This document shows, piece by piece, positions 37,164 to 48,500 of a stretch of 64,000 nt of DNA (positions within the stretch are counted from its first letter, which is position 1; each line of letters opens with the position of its first letter). The stretch lies in the NCBI GenBank assembly GCA_947095535.1, contig OX352774.1, positions 207,936,965 through 208,000,964 on the forward strand. The letters are read 5' to 3'. A program made the translations under genes and the position numbers. The notes beneath the pieces are model-generated. The model was not told the DNA's origin and did not search any database. It saw nothing but the letters and a program-made list of their open reading frames with translations. Origin of the DNA: Poecilobothrus nobilitatus. Taxonomy: Eukaryota; Arthropoda; Insecta; Diptera; Dolichopodidae.

Positions 37164-37311
37164 ATGGATCGAATGCATAAAACTGATTCGTGAACTCTCA
37201 TTTTTCAAACCAAAACTATAATAATACAACTCATAGCTTTTGTTTGAAAAAGTATGAGATTTGAGTTTAACCACAGTTTTATACATCCAAACCAATGGAT
37301 CGAATGCATAA
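37164..37311. mobile_element. Hairpin-forming insertion flanked by 17-bp direct repeats
   Basis: ATGGATCGAATGCATAA occurs exactly at 37164-37180 and 37295-37311. Between them is an imperfect palindrome. The left arm includes CTCTCATTTTTCAAACC and AAAACTAT (37195-37219). The right arm, ATAGCTTTTGTTTGAAAAAG then TATGAGAT (37233-37260), is its complement with small bulges, around a 13-nt loop. Pairing resumes outwards, with AAAACTG against CAGTTTT. This could be a small foldback/MITE with a long target duplication, or an inverted duplication. No similar copy was seen elsewhere in the window. Confidence 0.55.
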
Positions 37312-40300
37312 GATTTAGCTTATTAATTGTTACGTATAAATTATATTTTTTTTGCAGTTTCTGTGCTGATTAAAAACTTAAAAAAAAAAAAATTGACATG
37401 ATTGAATTCAAGCCACCAGCAACAATAAGTATATATATTTTTTTTAATTAAAACATTTAAGATGAATGAATCCTTATTTTGTTATCAATAAAGGCAGCAT
37501 TAATACTGAATTTTATTTCTTGTATTTTCAAAACATTTTTATTATTTTTAACTATTGATACTATTGTCAAATATTTTGTTAAAATAATTATTCATATATT
37601 GATTATTTTATAACAAAAATTCTGATAATCTGATTAAAAGGTAAATAAATAGTTTTTATTAATTTTCCATCTGGTCAATTATATAAAAAAATAATCCTGT
37701 ATTAATGCAATAATGCACCATATTAATGCAATAATACAAAATTGTATATACATATCCTCTTTTTTAAATTAAAATAATTCGATAACAAAATTTGGCCCTA
37801 TTAAAAGATTATTACTCTAGTTTTAATTAAATTTAAAGGATTTTCTTAAATTTTGCAAATCCAGGTGTCAATTTTTTTTTTTGCTTTAAAAAAATATTGT
37901 AATTTTCCCCTAATTTTAATAATTTTCAGATTTTTATATTCTAAATTTTTGAAGGAAAGAAAAATTTTTTTGATTGATTTCCTGAATTCTCACGAATTAT
38001 CCTGTCCGAAAATAAAATAATATGAAATAAAAAATAAAAACAAAAACTCATTATCCTAATTGTAAAAATATGTTACATATTTTTTTTTTTTTTATTAATT
38101 TAAGTAATCCGTGAATCCAAATCAAATTTTTTATATGTATATATATGAAAAATTACATTTTAATGTTTTCTCATTACTATTTTTTACCTTTCTTTGTTTC
38201 TGTTTTTTTTTTTTTTTTTTATTGTTAAAGATACTATTGTCAAGGATTTTTTTTTATTAGAAGTTTTCTTAAGAATTATTTTTTTTTTTTTAACCGCAAA
38301 AAAATATATAACAACACAAGTCAAAAATTCTTGTTTTTAGGTACTAAAGACAATCTAAAATCAATCAAATTTTTTTTGCTAAAAAAATATTTTCTAGAAC
38401 CCCTATAAATAAAAAAAATCTATTTTTGATCTTCCTTCAATCTTTCTTCAAAATTACTCTTTTTATTATTTGTTTTTTTTTTTTAATCAATCATATCAAG
38501 AAAATTTGTATTTTTTTTTTTTTTTTTTTTTGTTTTTTAAATTTCATTCAATTTTTTATGATGAATTTATATTGATTTTAGATGAACGAGAATTGCAATA
38601 TATTATTATATTACCAAACCGAATGAAGAAAAGACTCACTGCAGATCTTTTAAACATAAAAAAATAAAATATATGATTAAAGATTTTTACCTTTAATTTA
38701 AACTATATTTAATTCTATTTCTAAAAAAAAACAAAAAAAACAAATCATTGTTTCTTATTAAAAATGTTATAAGAAACCATTAAAAAAAGGACATACCAAC
38801 GGAACCTATTATTATATCAAAACCAAGATCAGTTTCGGATGGTCTTTTGAAGTTTTTAAAAAAAGAATAATTAGGGAGAAATTAATTTTATTTTAACTAG
38901 AAAATTAGTTTTGTTGCGCAATACTTTATCTAATCATTTTAATGCTGTAATGATAGGATATTGCAAGGATGATTTTTTTTTTTTTTTTTTGTTATTTTAT
39001 TAGAAAAATTTTTAGTTAATATATTTTTAAAATGAAAAATTACATAAAAGTGTTGAGTCGGTTGTTGATAGATTAGTTTGGATAAATTGACAACGAATCA
39101 ATTATTAAAGAAGATGAAGATAAAAAAAATGATGTAATTTGATTTAATGTTTTAATATTGTGATTTTCAGGATATATTGTATTTGGTTCTAATATTATTT
39201 ATTATAACATCTGCGTTGATGTTTTTTTGATTTTTTAAGACTGTTTAGGTGATACATAAATATTCTATTGGATTTTAGATAAAACATCTTCTTTGTTTTT
39301 TTTTTTTGTTTAAGTTTGCAACACTTTTTATTAATTAATCTTTAAATCCAGATCAAAACTTTATTTTCCTTAAAAGTTTTTACACGTTCTTTTATTTGTC
39401 AGAATGTATATATTTTTTTTCTGTTTTTTGAAAAGTTCAATAAATTTTAGGTCAAAAATTTTTTTTCTTTTCTTCAGTCAATTTTTACATTTATATATCT
39501 GTAGTCTTCAAAAATATAAAATTTTGGTCCAAAAATTAATTCTACATGATTATAATCAAAATGAAAAAGAAACCGAACCACAGAAATGGAATGATTTTTC
39601 ACAAAATAAGGAATTATATTAAAAGGATTAGCAAAAATATATTTCAACTTGATTGGTTTCCCGGGCAAATAAATGAGATAAAATGGAAAAATGTTACAAA
39701 ATACCTTTACAATATTAAGACTTTTAAATCTGTTATACCATATATATACAACATATAAATTTAATAGAATTTCTAACAATATATGTAGGGTGAAAAAAGA
39801 AAATAAATATCAATTCACATTTACCTTTTCATTTTCATTTATAAATGTAATATGTTGTAGATTATACTAAAATTCAATAAAAATCACAAAAAAAAAAACG
39901 AAAAAAAACCAAATTTGTATGTCCTTTTTATTATAGTATTTCAGTTTCATCAAATTAAAATATAAATACTTAAGTATGTATATGTTATATGTACTATCGA
40001 AATTTGTGGTTTTTATAGTCAATGTTCTAGAAAAACTTAATTTTTTTATTATCTTAATATTAGTAGATAGATATGTGTGTGTTTATTTGTGTTCATGAGA
40101 AAATCGATTTTCTTCAATTTTGCTTGAATTTTGTTTTGTGAAAATAATTTTCTTAAAAAAGAATTTTTTTTTTTTTAAATTTACATAAAAGTAATTATCA
40201 TGTATTGAAACTTATTTATTAAAAGTATAAAATTCAAATATCAGTTAAATACACATATATATATATATATAATATATATATAAACAACAGTGGAAATGCA

Positions 40301-40880
40301 TTATAAAAAGAATATTGCATTTCATTTTAAATGAATGTTACCATACATATAAAATGTGTTTCATGATTTTATATTTCATATTAATCTGCAAATTGCAATT
40401 TCAAGTACCAACACTTTAATTTGTGGTTTCAAAATGTTTTTTTTTTTTTTTTTTGAAAATTCTAATTGTGAAAATTTTTGAAATTTACCACAAAAAATAT
40501 AATACAATTTTAAAGATACCACAGGACTATTTAATTTATTTAAATACATTTTTGAAACATGATTTTTACTTTTTTTTTTTGTTATTTTACTTTTTCATAT
40601 AATGTATTTAATATAAGAAAAGTATTGAAATCGCGATAAAAAATTGCTTAAGATAAAAACGGAAATTTATTTGGGTGTATGTTTGAAAATGCATTAAAAA
40701 TGGGAACGTAAATTGGTATGTCAAACATAATATGTATGTCTAACTTCATTATTAGCAACTGTATCAATAAATGAAATATTAAAAATTATTTTAGATATAA
40801 AATTTTATGTTATGATGGTATTAAAAAAAGTAATTTATGAATTAGAGAACAAAATCGAGATTAAGAAAAAATTTAATTAA
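37312..40880. other. Non-coding stretch
   Basis: Long poly-T runs around 38.2-38.5 kb. The segment 39.4-39.8 kb is open in frames on both strands with no recognisable product. Confidence 0.55.
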
Positions 40881-40966
40881 TCCTTACTAGGATTCAAACC
40901 TAGACATATAGAACAAGAGGTTGACATTATAACTACTGTAACCACTCAACTAGCTAGATGAGAAAA
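40881..40966 (-). mobile_element. tRNA-like sequence (tRNA pseudogene or SINE head)
   Basis: On the minus strand there is an A box TAGTTGAGTGG (complement of 40942-40952), a B box GGTTTGAATCC (complement of 40890-40900) and a perfect T arm, CTAGG-TTTGAAT-CCTAG. GAGTGGTTA resembles class II (Ser/Leu) tRNA D arms and a long variable region is present. The acceptor stem pairs at only about 4 of 7 positions, and the anticodon loop lacks T33, so it is not a working tRNA. A T6 run about 15 nt past the 3' end could terminate Pol III. Confidence 0.5.
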
Positions 40967-41334
40967 TTCAGTATATGACAATATTCGTTTGTGATTCGAA
41001 AATCGCGAATGTGGATCGTTTTTCCATCTCATGTGTTCCCTAAAATTGGAGATATCTACAATATCTACATGGTTAATGGATTAAAATCTGTGCTAATCCT
41101 CTTCATCGTGTCTTTCGATATTTCTCAGCTACCTCGTAAAAAAACATACTCAATATTAAAGTAAGTAATAATATTTTTTTTCAATACATACAAAATATTT
41201 TGCTGACATAATTTTAATTTCGGAAAATTTCGAATCAAACTTTATTCACTAATTTACAACCAATCTATACTAATATATATTTTGAAAATATGTGTTGGTT
41301 CATTTTAGATAAAAAACAAATAAAACAAAATTAT

Positions 41335-41412
41335 AGGAATTTGGTGTAGTGGAAGACAAGAGGTGAAGTAGCGTGTGGGTCTAAGTTCGAATCTCACTAA
41401 GTATTCTACCCC
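41335..41412 (+). mobile_element. tRNA-like sequence (SINE head relic)
   Basis: An A-box-like TTGGTGTAGTGG (41341-41352) is followed by a B-box-like AAGTTCGAATCTC about 30 nt later. GTCTAAGTTCGAATC and CACTAAG closely match GTCTAGGTTTGAATC and TAGTAAG of the minus-strand tRNA-like sequence 450 bp upstream, so the two are probably copies of one family in opposite orientation. The cloverleaf is broken. Confidence 0.45.
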
Positions 41413-43821
41413 AAGTAAACTGAATTTTTCTATTTTTTTCTAATGGTTTTTATTTTTTTGTATAATTTATAAAAACTTAAAAAATAGGAACAAGTACCGT
41501 TTTTAGTGAACTATTTTCTTTAATTTAGGGCATTATACTATAGTATTGGCATAAAATGAAACGTGTGGCACATATTTTGTTCGTTTACTATCATAAGTTC
41601 CATTATTATATTACTTATTATTATTATATTCTTTTATCACAAATACTTTGATTACACTTAAATTGCATACAAGAGAGTCAACACGAATACACTTTATAAT
41701 GATAATCTAACCTTATTTTAAAATTGCATCGTATATGTATGCAATCGTATATACTTATGCAGTCAATAATAAAACTGTCGTGCAAGAAGAAAATACAACA
41801 AAAATAAAAAAAAAATTATAATAATGCAAAACTTTTTAAAAGACCACGTCTAAGCAATTTGTATTGATAATTCTAAAAATTGAGCTTTTATAATGAAAAA
41901 TACTTATGTTTAATATTAAAAAAATTTTGTATTTTATATTTTGAATGGTTTCGTATAAGAATAATTTTATACTTTTCACAACCTGTATATAATCCACTTT
42001 AGTATCCTTAAAATTTTACAGTCACGAACAGTTTTTGAAGCATATACTTATTCGTTTTTTTTTTTGTGATGATAATAACAAATAAGGACATTTATACTTT
42101 TCTAGTAAAACAAAAAAAAAAAAAATAAAACAAAATAAAAATTATAATACGACATCTACAATAAAGGTGTAAAATGATGATTGATGATAATAAAATTGAG
42201 TTTTAAAACTCCAAGAAATATGAAAAAAAAAAAAAAACCAAGTGAGTTAAATTTCAAGTCAATTATTACCCTTTTAAGTTCAGTAAAAAGCCAAGTGGAA
42301 CGAATATAAAATAAAAAAAAAAAATATAATGAATCACTTGTCTTAAAATTTAGGTTAAGAAAATATTAAATTTTCATTTTTGTGGCATACGACAAAACCA
42401 AATAAAGAGTTAAAAAAAATAAGTCTTCTTTAATAAAAAACAAAAAAGGGTGGTCAGTATACCAGAACGCATCGATTAAAATAAGTTTGTTACAATAAAA
42501 AAAAAACCAATGAATATTAATGCACCCATATTTCTTTGTTTTGTGGTCTGAAAAACAATAACCAAGCGAAAAATATTTTAAAATTTATCATCTATTATAT
42601 TTTCTTAAGAGTATCATTAAAGGATCCTTTTAATAGGAAATTATAGAAATAATTTCGAGAATAAATTATTCAAAATAATATATAAAGTAATTTAAAATAT
42701 AAATTTCAAGTACATAAGAATTACTTAATGCAACTTTTTTTTTTTCTTTTACTTTAAGGATCTCCAGTCTTGCACCATTATTGCGTATTATTTTATATCA
42801 ATATATAAAACAGGATGCACATTATGGTAAAGAATATGTATACCGAAGAAATGACATTTTCTTTAAACAGGATAAAAAAAAAATAAACAAATTGTTTAAA
42901 AATGCAGTTAACTGAATAATATTAAAGTAGTTAAACATTACATTTTTATTTTATAGCCCATAACCACCGTAAAGGATTCAAAGGATTATAGCAGATGTTT
43001 TTATTTTTATGTTTTTTTTTTTTTTTTCGTCTTATAATGTCGTTGATTTTCTTCCTTTTCTTTCTCTTTATTTGTTTTTTCATTTCCTTACAATTACAAG
43101 TACAATATATACATATATACAAAAAAAAAACGAAAAAACGAAGAAAACAGAAACGTTTAAGGGCATTTTTTATTGTAATGTGTAGGTTGTTTAATCATTT
43201 GTATAGAATTAATTAAAAATATAAAAAATTTTAAATATGTGGGTTTTTAATGGTTTAGAACTTAAAAAATAAAGGGTTTCCCCTTTTTTTCCTTGAATTG
43301 TTTACATTTTAAAAAAATTAAGATTTTTATTATTGATTTTAAGAAACAGATGTTCAATATCTAGAAAAACTTCATTATTTAATTAAATTCTTTTCTACTT
43401 TGTTTAGTAGGTATATACTTTTACTATCTAAAGTTAACAGATTTGGATTAGTTATTTTTTTTTTTTTGAAGCCGGAATTTTTTTTTTTTATCTTTGAATA
43501 ACAATTTTTAATAATGTCTTTAATTATTCAGATTTTTTTTTCTTTTAATTTCAAATAATTAGAAAGAAAATTTTATAAAAAAAAATTTAATAAATAAGAA
43601 AATAATTGAGTAAAAATGAATGAATGGACATTTTGAATATTTTTTAACCAAAAATTAAATTTTAAGGTAATAAGAAATATTTACACAATGTTTTTTTTTA
43701 TATGCAGCCGACAATTTAATTTTATGTAAATTTTCAAATCTTTGATTAAAGAATAAAGTCTGGGAAAACTCATAAAATTGAATAAATTCAAAAAAAAAAA
43801 AACAAGTAAAAGTAACAGTAA
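41413..43821. other. Non-coding stretch
   Basis: Homopolymer-rich, with recurrent AAAGGAT/AAGGACA motifs; nothing assignable. Confidence 0.55.
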
Positions 43822-44451
43822 GTCGATGCAACCGACTTATTTATACCCTACACATAAAAAATTCAAATTAAATTAAAAATCCATTAGTTATTTTAGTTAG
43901 GTAATATAACTAATATTACCTAATATAGTTATTTAATATAACTAAGCTAAAAAAAAAAAATGCTTTTACAACCTTTGTACAAAATTTCAGATTTCTATCT
44001 TTATTAAATTCGAAAATATGCTTGTTAGGTCTTGGGAAGTGTGTGAAGGCACGCGGACCACCACCCCAATTCATCTCAAATTTTAGAGACATCAACAGGG
44101 TAGAACATTCTTATATCAAATTTCAAGTTTATATATTTATTAATTTCGAAGATATGCTTGTTTGGTCTTAGGAGGTACTCGAGCGCATGGTCCGATTTCG
44201 CCCATTTACAATCCCCGCCTTACCTTAGTCATTGTTAACCTACAGTATAAATTTCATCAAGATAGCATCATTTTTTTTTGAGTTATCGTGCGTATGGACG
44301 GACGAACGGACGGACGGACATCGCTAAATCGACTCAGGCGGTGATCCTGATTCAGAATATATATACATGTCTATACCTAACTCGCTTCCTTTTGGTGGTT
44401 ACAAACACCATACCAAAGTTAATATACCCTATACTTAATGTGTGGGGTATA
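43822..44451 (+). mobile_element. mini-me/Helentron-like non-autonomous element, copy 2
   Basis: Begins with a 7-bp hairpin TAAGTCG-ATGCAAC-CGACTTA followed by TTATACCC, and ends with hairpin TATACCC (44423-44429) / GGGTATA (44445-44451), so its two ends are inverted. Near the 3' end it carries the classic cassette: TTTTTTGAGTTATCGTGC, then (GGAC)n at about 44295-44319, a core of about 35 bp containing TCGCTAAATCGACTCAGG, then (TA)n at 44357-44366. This matches the (GTCY)n-core-(TA)n organisation described for dipteran mini-me elements. Two diverged internal repeats of about 130-140 bp lie at 43985-44250. It is non-coding; the apparent open frame over the cassette is an artefact of the GGAC repeat. 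Confidence 0.8.
44295..44366 (+). repeat. (GGAC)n - conserved core - (TA)n cassette
   Basis: GGAC-type tetranucleotide repeats (with GAAC interruption), a conserved core of about 35 bp and a short TA tract. This is the proto-microsatellite pair known from mini-me elements of flies. Confidence 0.8.
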
Positions 44452-44701
44452 AAAAAGGGATATTCAGGTCACTAATAGAATTTCATACTGTGTCATACAA
44501 TATGAATTATACAACAGTATCAGGGCGTCCAGAAAGTCTTTTATATTCAAATAAAAATATTTAGATTCATTATAATTGACCATTAACTTCACTAAGCCGC
44601 AAATTACTTGGCTTCAACTGTACAGGAACAAACTTAAGAAAAGTAAATATTTTCAAGCTATATACTTGGGTACGTTATGTTTTTATTATGTTATTATATA
44701 A

Positions 44702-44762
44702 GACTGTATTTGATTTGACTGTATTTCACTTGACTCTATTTCATTTGCCTGTATTTTCATTT
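44702..44762 (+). repeat. 15-bp tandem repeat, four units
   Basis: Units resembling GACTGTATTTCATTT begin at 44702, 44717, 44732 and 44747, with one or two substitutions each. Confidence 0.9.
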
Positions 44763-44945
44763 AGCAACTTTGAAGAAATACGGTCATGTGACAATAGGCA
44801 TATGACACATTCTCATTCGAACCTTTAATATTTTATTTGCAAATCGATTACAGAGTAAAAATATAATCGCTGCATTATACTGTACATATAAAGTTGCAAA
44901 TATTTTGATTAAATTCACAGTATTTAATGTGTTGCGAATTATTGC

Positions 44946-45010
44946 ATTGTATTTATATAGCATCTCCAATAGAATTTATATTGTATTTATATAGCCAATC
45001 TAATAGAATT
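44946..45010 (+). repeat. 34-bp tandem duplication
   Basis: ATTGTATTTATATAGC followed by AATAGAATT occurs twice with small differences (44946 and 44980). Confidence 0.85.
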
Positions 45011-45264
45011 GTTTTTTACACTCAAAAATTTAACTTCCAAAATGTGATGAAAATTAAATAAGTCATGCTTATTGGGGATATCATTTTCACAATATTAAGA
45101 ATCAGAACAAGCAAACATTTAACACCTACACAAGGATACAAAAAGGAAAATAATAATGAATATAATTCTATTATAAACTTTTTGATCCCATTTTACTCTT
45201 TCTTAGACGTTTCAATTTTCTTAATAATTTGTATCAAAGTTCCTGTAATAATGTTAATTTAAAA

Positions 45265-45325
45265 GAGTGGAAGTTGTTTTTGTTAAGAGTGGAGGTTGTT
45301 TTTGTTGGAGGTTGTTTTGTTTTTG
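45265..45325 (+). repeat. GT-rich tandem repeat of about 20 bp
   Basis: GAGTGGAAGTTGTTTTTGTT, GAGTGGAGGTTGTTTTTGTT and a shorter GGAGGTTGTTTTG follow each other from 45265. Confidence 0.8.
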
Positions 45326-45547
45326 TTTGTTTTCTTCTGCTGCCTGTCCATAATACTATAGCAGTTGGCGAACATATGATGTTTTCTATTTTATTTTTTA
45401 AAGGCTGCTTCTGTCTTCAAATGCATTAAGACTCCTATATTTGTTACATCAGTCCAATTTCTTGTTTCGTAGCTATGACAATTGTTTCCCGCCGATATCT
45501 CCTCTTTCTTCAATCCCTGAATAATTAACTGGAACAATTCATATTTT

Positions 45548-45581
45548 CGACCCGACCCCGACCCGACCCCGACCCGATCCC
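45548..45581 (+). repeat. GC-rich 12-bp minisatellite
   Basis: Nearly three units of CGACCCGACCCC. This is the most G+C-rich stretch in the window apart from the tRNA, and strand-asymmetric (C-rich on plus). Confidence 0.9.
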
Positions 45582-48500
45582 AATTTAAAAAAATGCAACA
45601 AAACCAAAACAAAGGGAAATTAAAGATCACATCAAAACAATAGAATTTGGGAAATAACTTCGAATGTAATATTAAAGTTAGAGAAATAGGAGAACAAAAT
45701 CAAGTTCAGATGGCTTATAAAATTGAACTGGAAAATGAAAACTAACATTTGTAAAGGATCTAAACAGTAATGTTTAAAAAACCATTTATAAAAACTATTT
45801 TCATGACATTTATTTTGATTTTTTTTTTTTTTTTGTAACTGACTGAAAATTTAATAACTGAAAAAAACAATCTAAGTAATTCATCTTCTTGTACAGTTAT
45901 ACATAATATAGAATTAATATTTTTGAAAAAAATTGCATAAAAAAAAAAATCGTTAAAAATTAAATTTAAAAATAAAAAATAATTGAATAAAATTTTATAG
46001 TTACCCTTTATAAGCTTGCAAACAAAAAAAAAAAATAATGCAAATTGCATGATTCTTATATTAAAAATTATGCAATAAAAACCAACAAGATCATCTATTG
46101 AATCTATTGAAGCATAACTCTCAAGTTCTGGCTATTTTTGTGCATATATACATATACCTATACTTATGCCTATATGTTATATTCTTTCATGAGTGCACAA
46201 CTATACAATTTGGCGATGAAAATTGGAATTGAATTGAATTGTGCTAATCAAATCAACTTATTGGTCAACGGGTCACTTTGCAGGACATTTTATAAAAAAA
46301 AAAATAAAAAAACAAAAATATGCATATAATATGTGCATATATATACATTATATAAATTTTAAATAATAACAGCCAAATGACCCTTACAAAATAAGTAAAT
46401 GACCAAAACTGGAAAAAAAAACCAGCTTTTAAAGCACACTTCAATTCAATTTTTTTTTTTTTATATTTATTAATTTGATATTTGCCGCTAGGCATGCGAC
46501 TTGACTGTTTTCTGTTTTTTTTTTTTTTTGTATATAATAACATTTGCGAATGCTGCTCCTGCTGCTGTTGCAATAGAACGTAATTTAAATAAAAATTAAT
46601 TTCAATTTTCATTTAACATGCATGCAATATTTGTTTTTTTTGTTTTTTTTTTACATTTTAAAATAAATTTTTATATTAAATTCTTTACTTATTTTCATAT
46701 AAAATATTTAAATTCTACAGGACTTCTTTTGTTTTTTTGTTTTTTTCGGTTTTTTTTTATTATTATTTAAAATGTTTAAAAAGTAAAAACACTATTCTTC
46801 TTTAATAATCAACATAATATAATCTGTTTGCAATTCGTTGCAACAAACTTTAATTATACTTAAAAAAAAAAAAAAAAACTATTTACTGTTAACATTCAGT
46901 ACATATTTAAATGTTTACAGCAAAAACACCACAAAAAATCAATCAACAAAGACTTAAAAAACTAAAGTATAAAAAAAAAATTCAACTAGGACATTTTTTT
47001 TTTGTTTTTTTTTTTTTTTTTACAAAGGTCATTCGCTATTCTTAATTGCATAGAAAAGTCATTCCTATGTGTATACCTAGATGTAGATGATCCAAGAGTG
47101 TGTACTCTTGGAATTTTTTTTTTTGTTTGCCGCAAGCAACACGCATTGTTGATTTTTTATCAAAAAAAAAAAAAAAGAAAAAACAAAAAGTAAATATTTC
47201 GCGTTTACTTGCGCTAGGCACACGTTCATTTCCCTTCAAATAAATTCTAATTTAAAAAAAAATTGTATATTTTTTAAAAGGACTTTTTTTTAGTAGTTTT
47301 TTTTTTTTTTTATGTTTTTAAATTGAATGTGTGAAAGTACCAGCAGCACAAGAAACTGTACTGTTAAAAAATAATTTGTTTAGTTTTATTCTTTTTAGTA
47401 AAATTTCAAATATAGCATGCGATTTTTACGTTGTACTTTACAACATATATATATATACAATATGCTGCAACTACTGCAGTATACAAAAAAAAAAAACAAA
47501 AAGAAAAAACAATTTTGCAATTATTACCTACAAAATTATTATTAAAAAGAAATTTGTTTTTTTTGTTTTTATTATGCATGCATTTTATAAAGGTCTTAAA
47601 TATGTGTACTGTATAACGACGACGAACGACAACGATCTCTTGAATAATTAATGAGCGAGTGAGGAATGTTAAGTGCCACTTTATATGTACGAGTATTACA
47701 AAAACATAAAAAAAAAAAAATTTGTACAAGTCATTGAGAAGTCCTTTTTTTTCAAATTTTTTTTATTTTTTGCTGGATAATAAAAAAATTTATGTTTGGT
47801 AAATGCATTTTTCATATACCCAAAAAAAAAACAAATAATTATTTTCAATTGAATTCAACTAATAATTCTATGAATTTACTTTTAATATACAAACAATAGT
47901 ATTAATCTATAAATGCTTTACAGGATTCAATTAAATTTCTTTTTTAGAAAAAAATTACAATCAATTAATACCTGTATAGAATAAGATATGAAAAACTTTT
48001 AAACCCACGCTTCATTACATTTTATATATATTAGACCAAGTGCAATATAGTTGCAAAATTATGTCCTTTTTTTGCTGTTTTTCAATCTAGGATTTTTGTT
48101 TATTTTTCTAAAAAATGGTCAGGACCAATCGTTTAGTTGTTGAAAAGTTCATTGACCAAACCGCTGATTTTTTTTTTATACTTTTTTTATTTTTTTTTTT
48201 TATTTGAACACAATTGGAGGTCAGAATATCAAATTACATTTACTCTATAAGTATGTGTGTATTATTTGTATGTTTATTTATTTTTTTTTTTGTTAAGAAT
48301 TTCCTGCTTTGAATTTTTCTGATATTGTTTCACATTTTAAACTGAATTTTTAGACTCTGAATTGCAATAAAACTAACATGACTTTTATTTTTGTTTCTAT
48401 TAAAATGTAGATATGCAAGTGATATGTTTCCGGTGATAAGAAAAGTTAACACCATTTTCATGTAACAATAAAAAAAAAAAAAAAATTTTTTTTTTGTCCT

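Noticed and set aside
39404..39779. Open frames on both strands, up to 101 codons
   Set aside because: Overlapping on opposite strands with no recognisable product; at most one could be real and nothing favours either.
44278..44475. 65-codon plus-strand open frame rich in GRTDGR
   Set aside because: Produced by the GGAC repeat and core of the mini-me-like cassette.
46265..46612. 115-codon minus-strand open frame with a short glutamine tract
   Set aside because: The glutamines come from a CTG-type repeat; the rest is poly-Lys and hydrophobic low-complexity sequence. No splice or homology support.
47331..47729. 106- and 107-codon frames on opposite strands
   Set aside because: Mutually overlapping low-complexity frames; treated as compositional.
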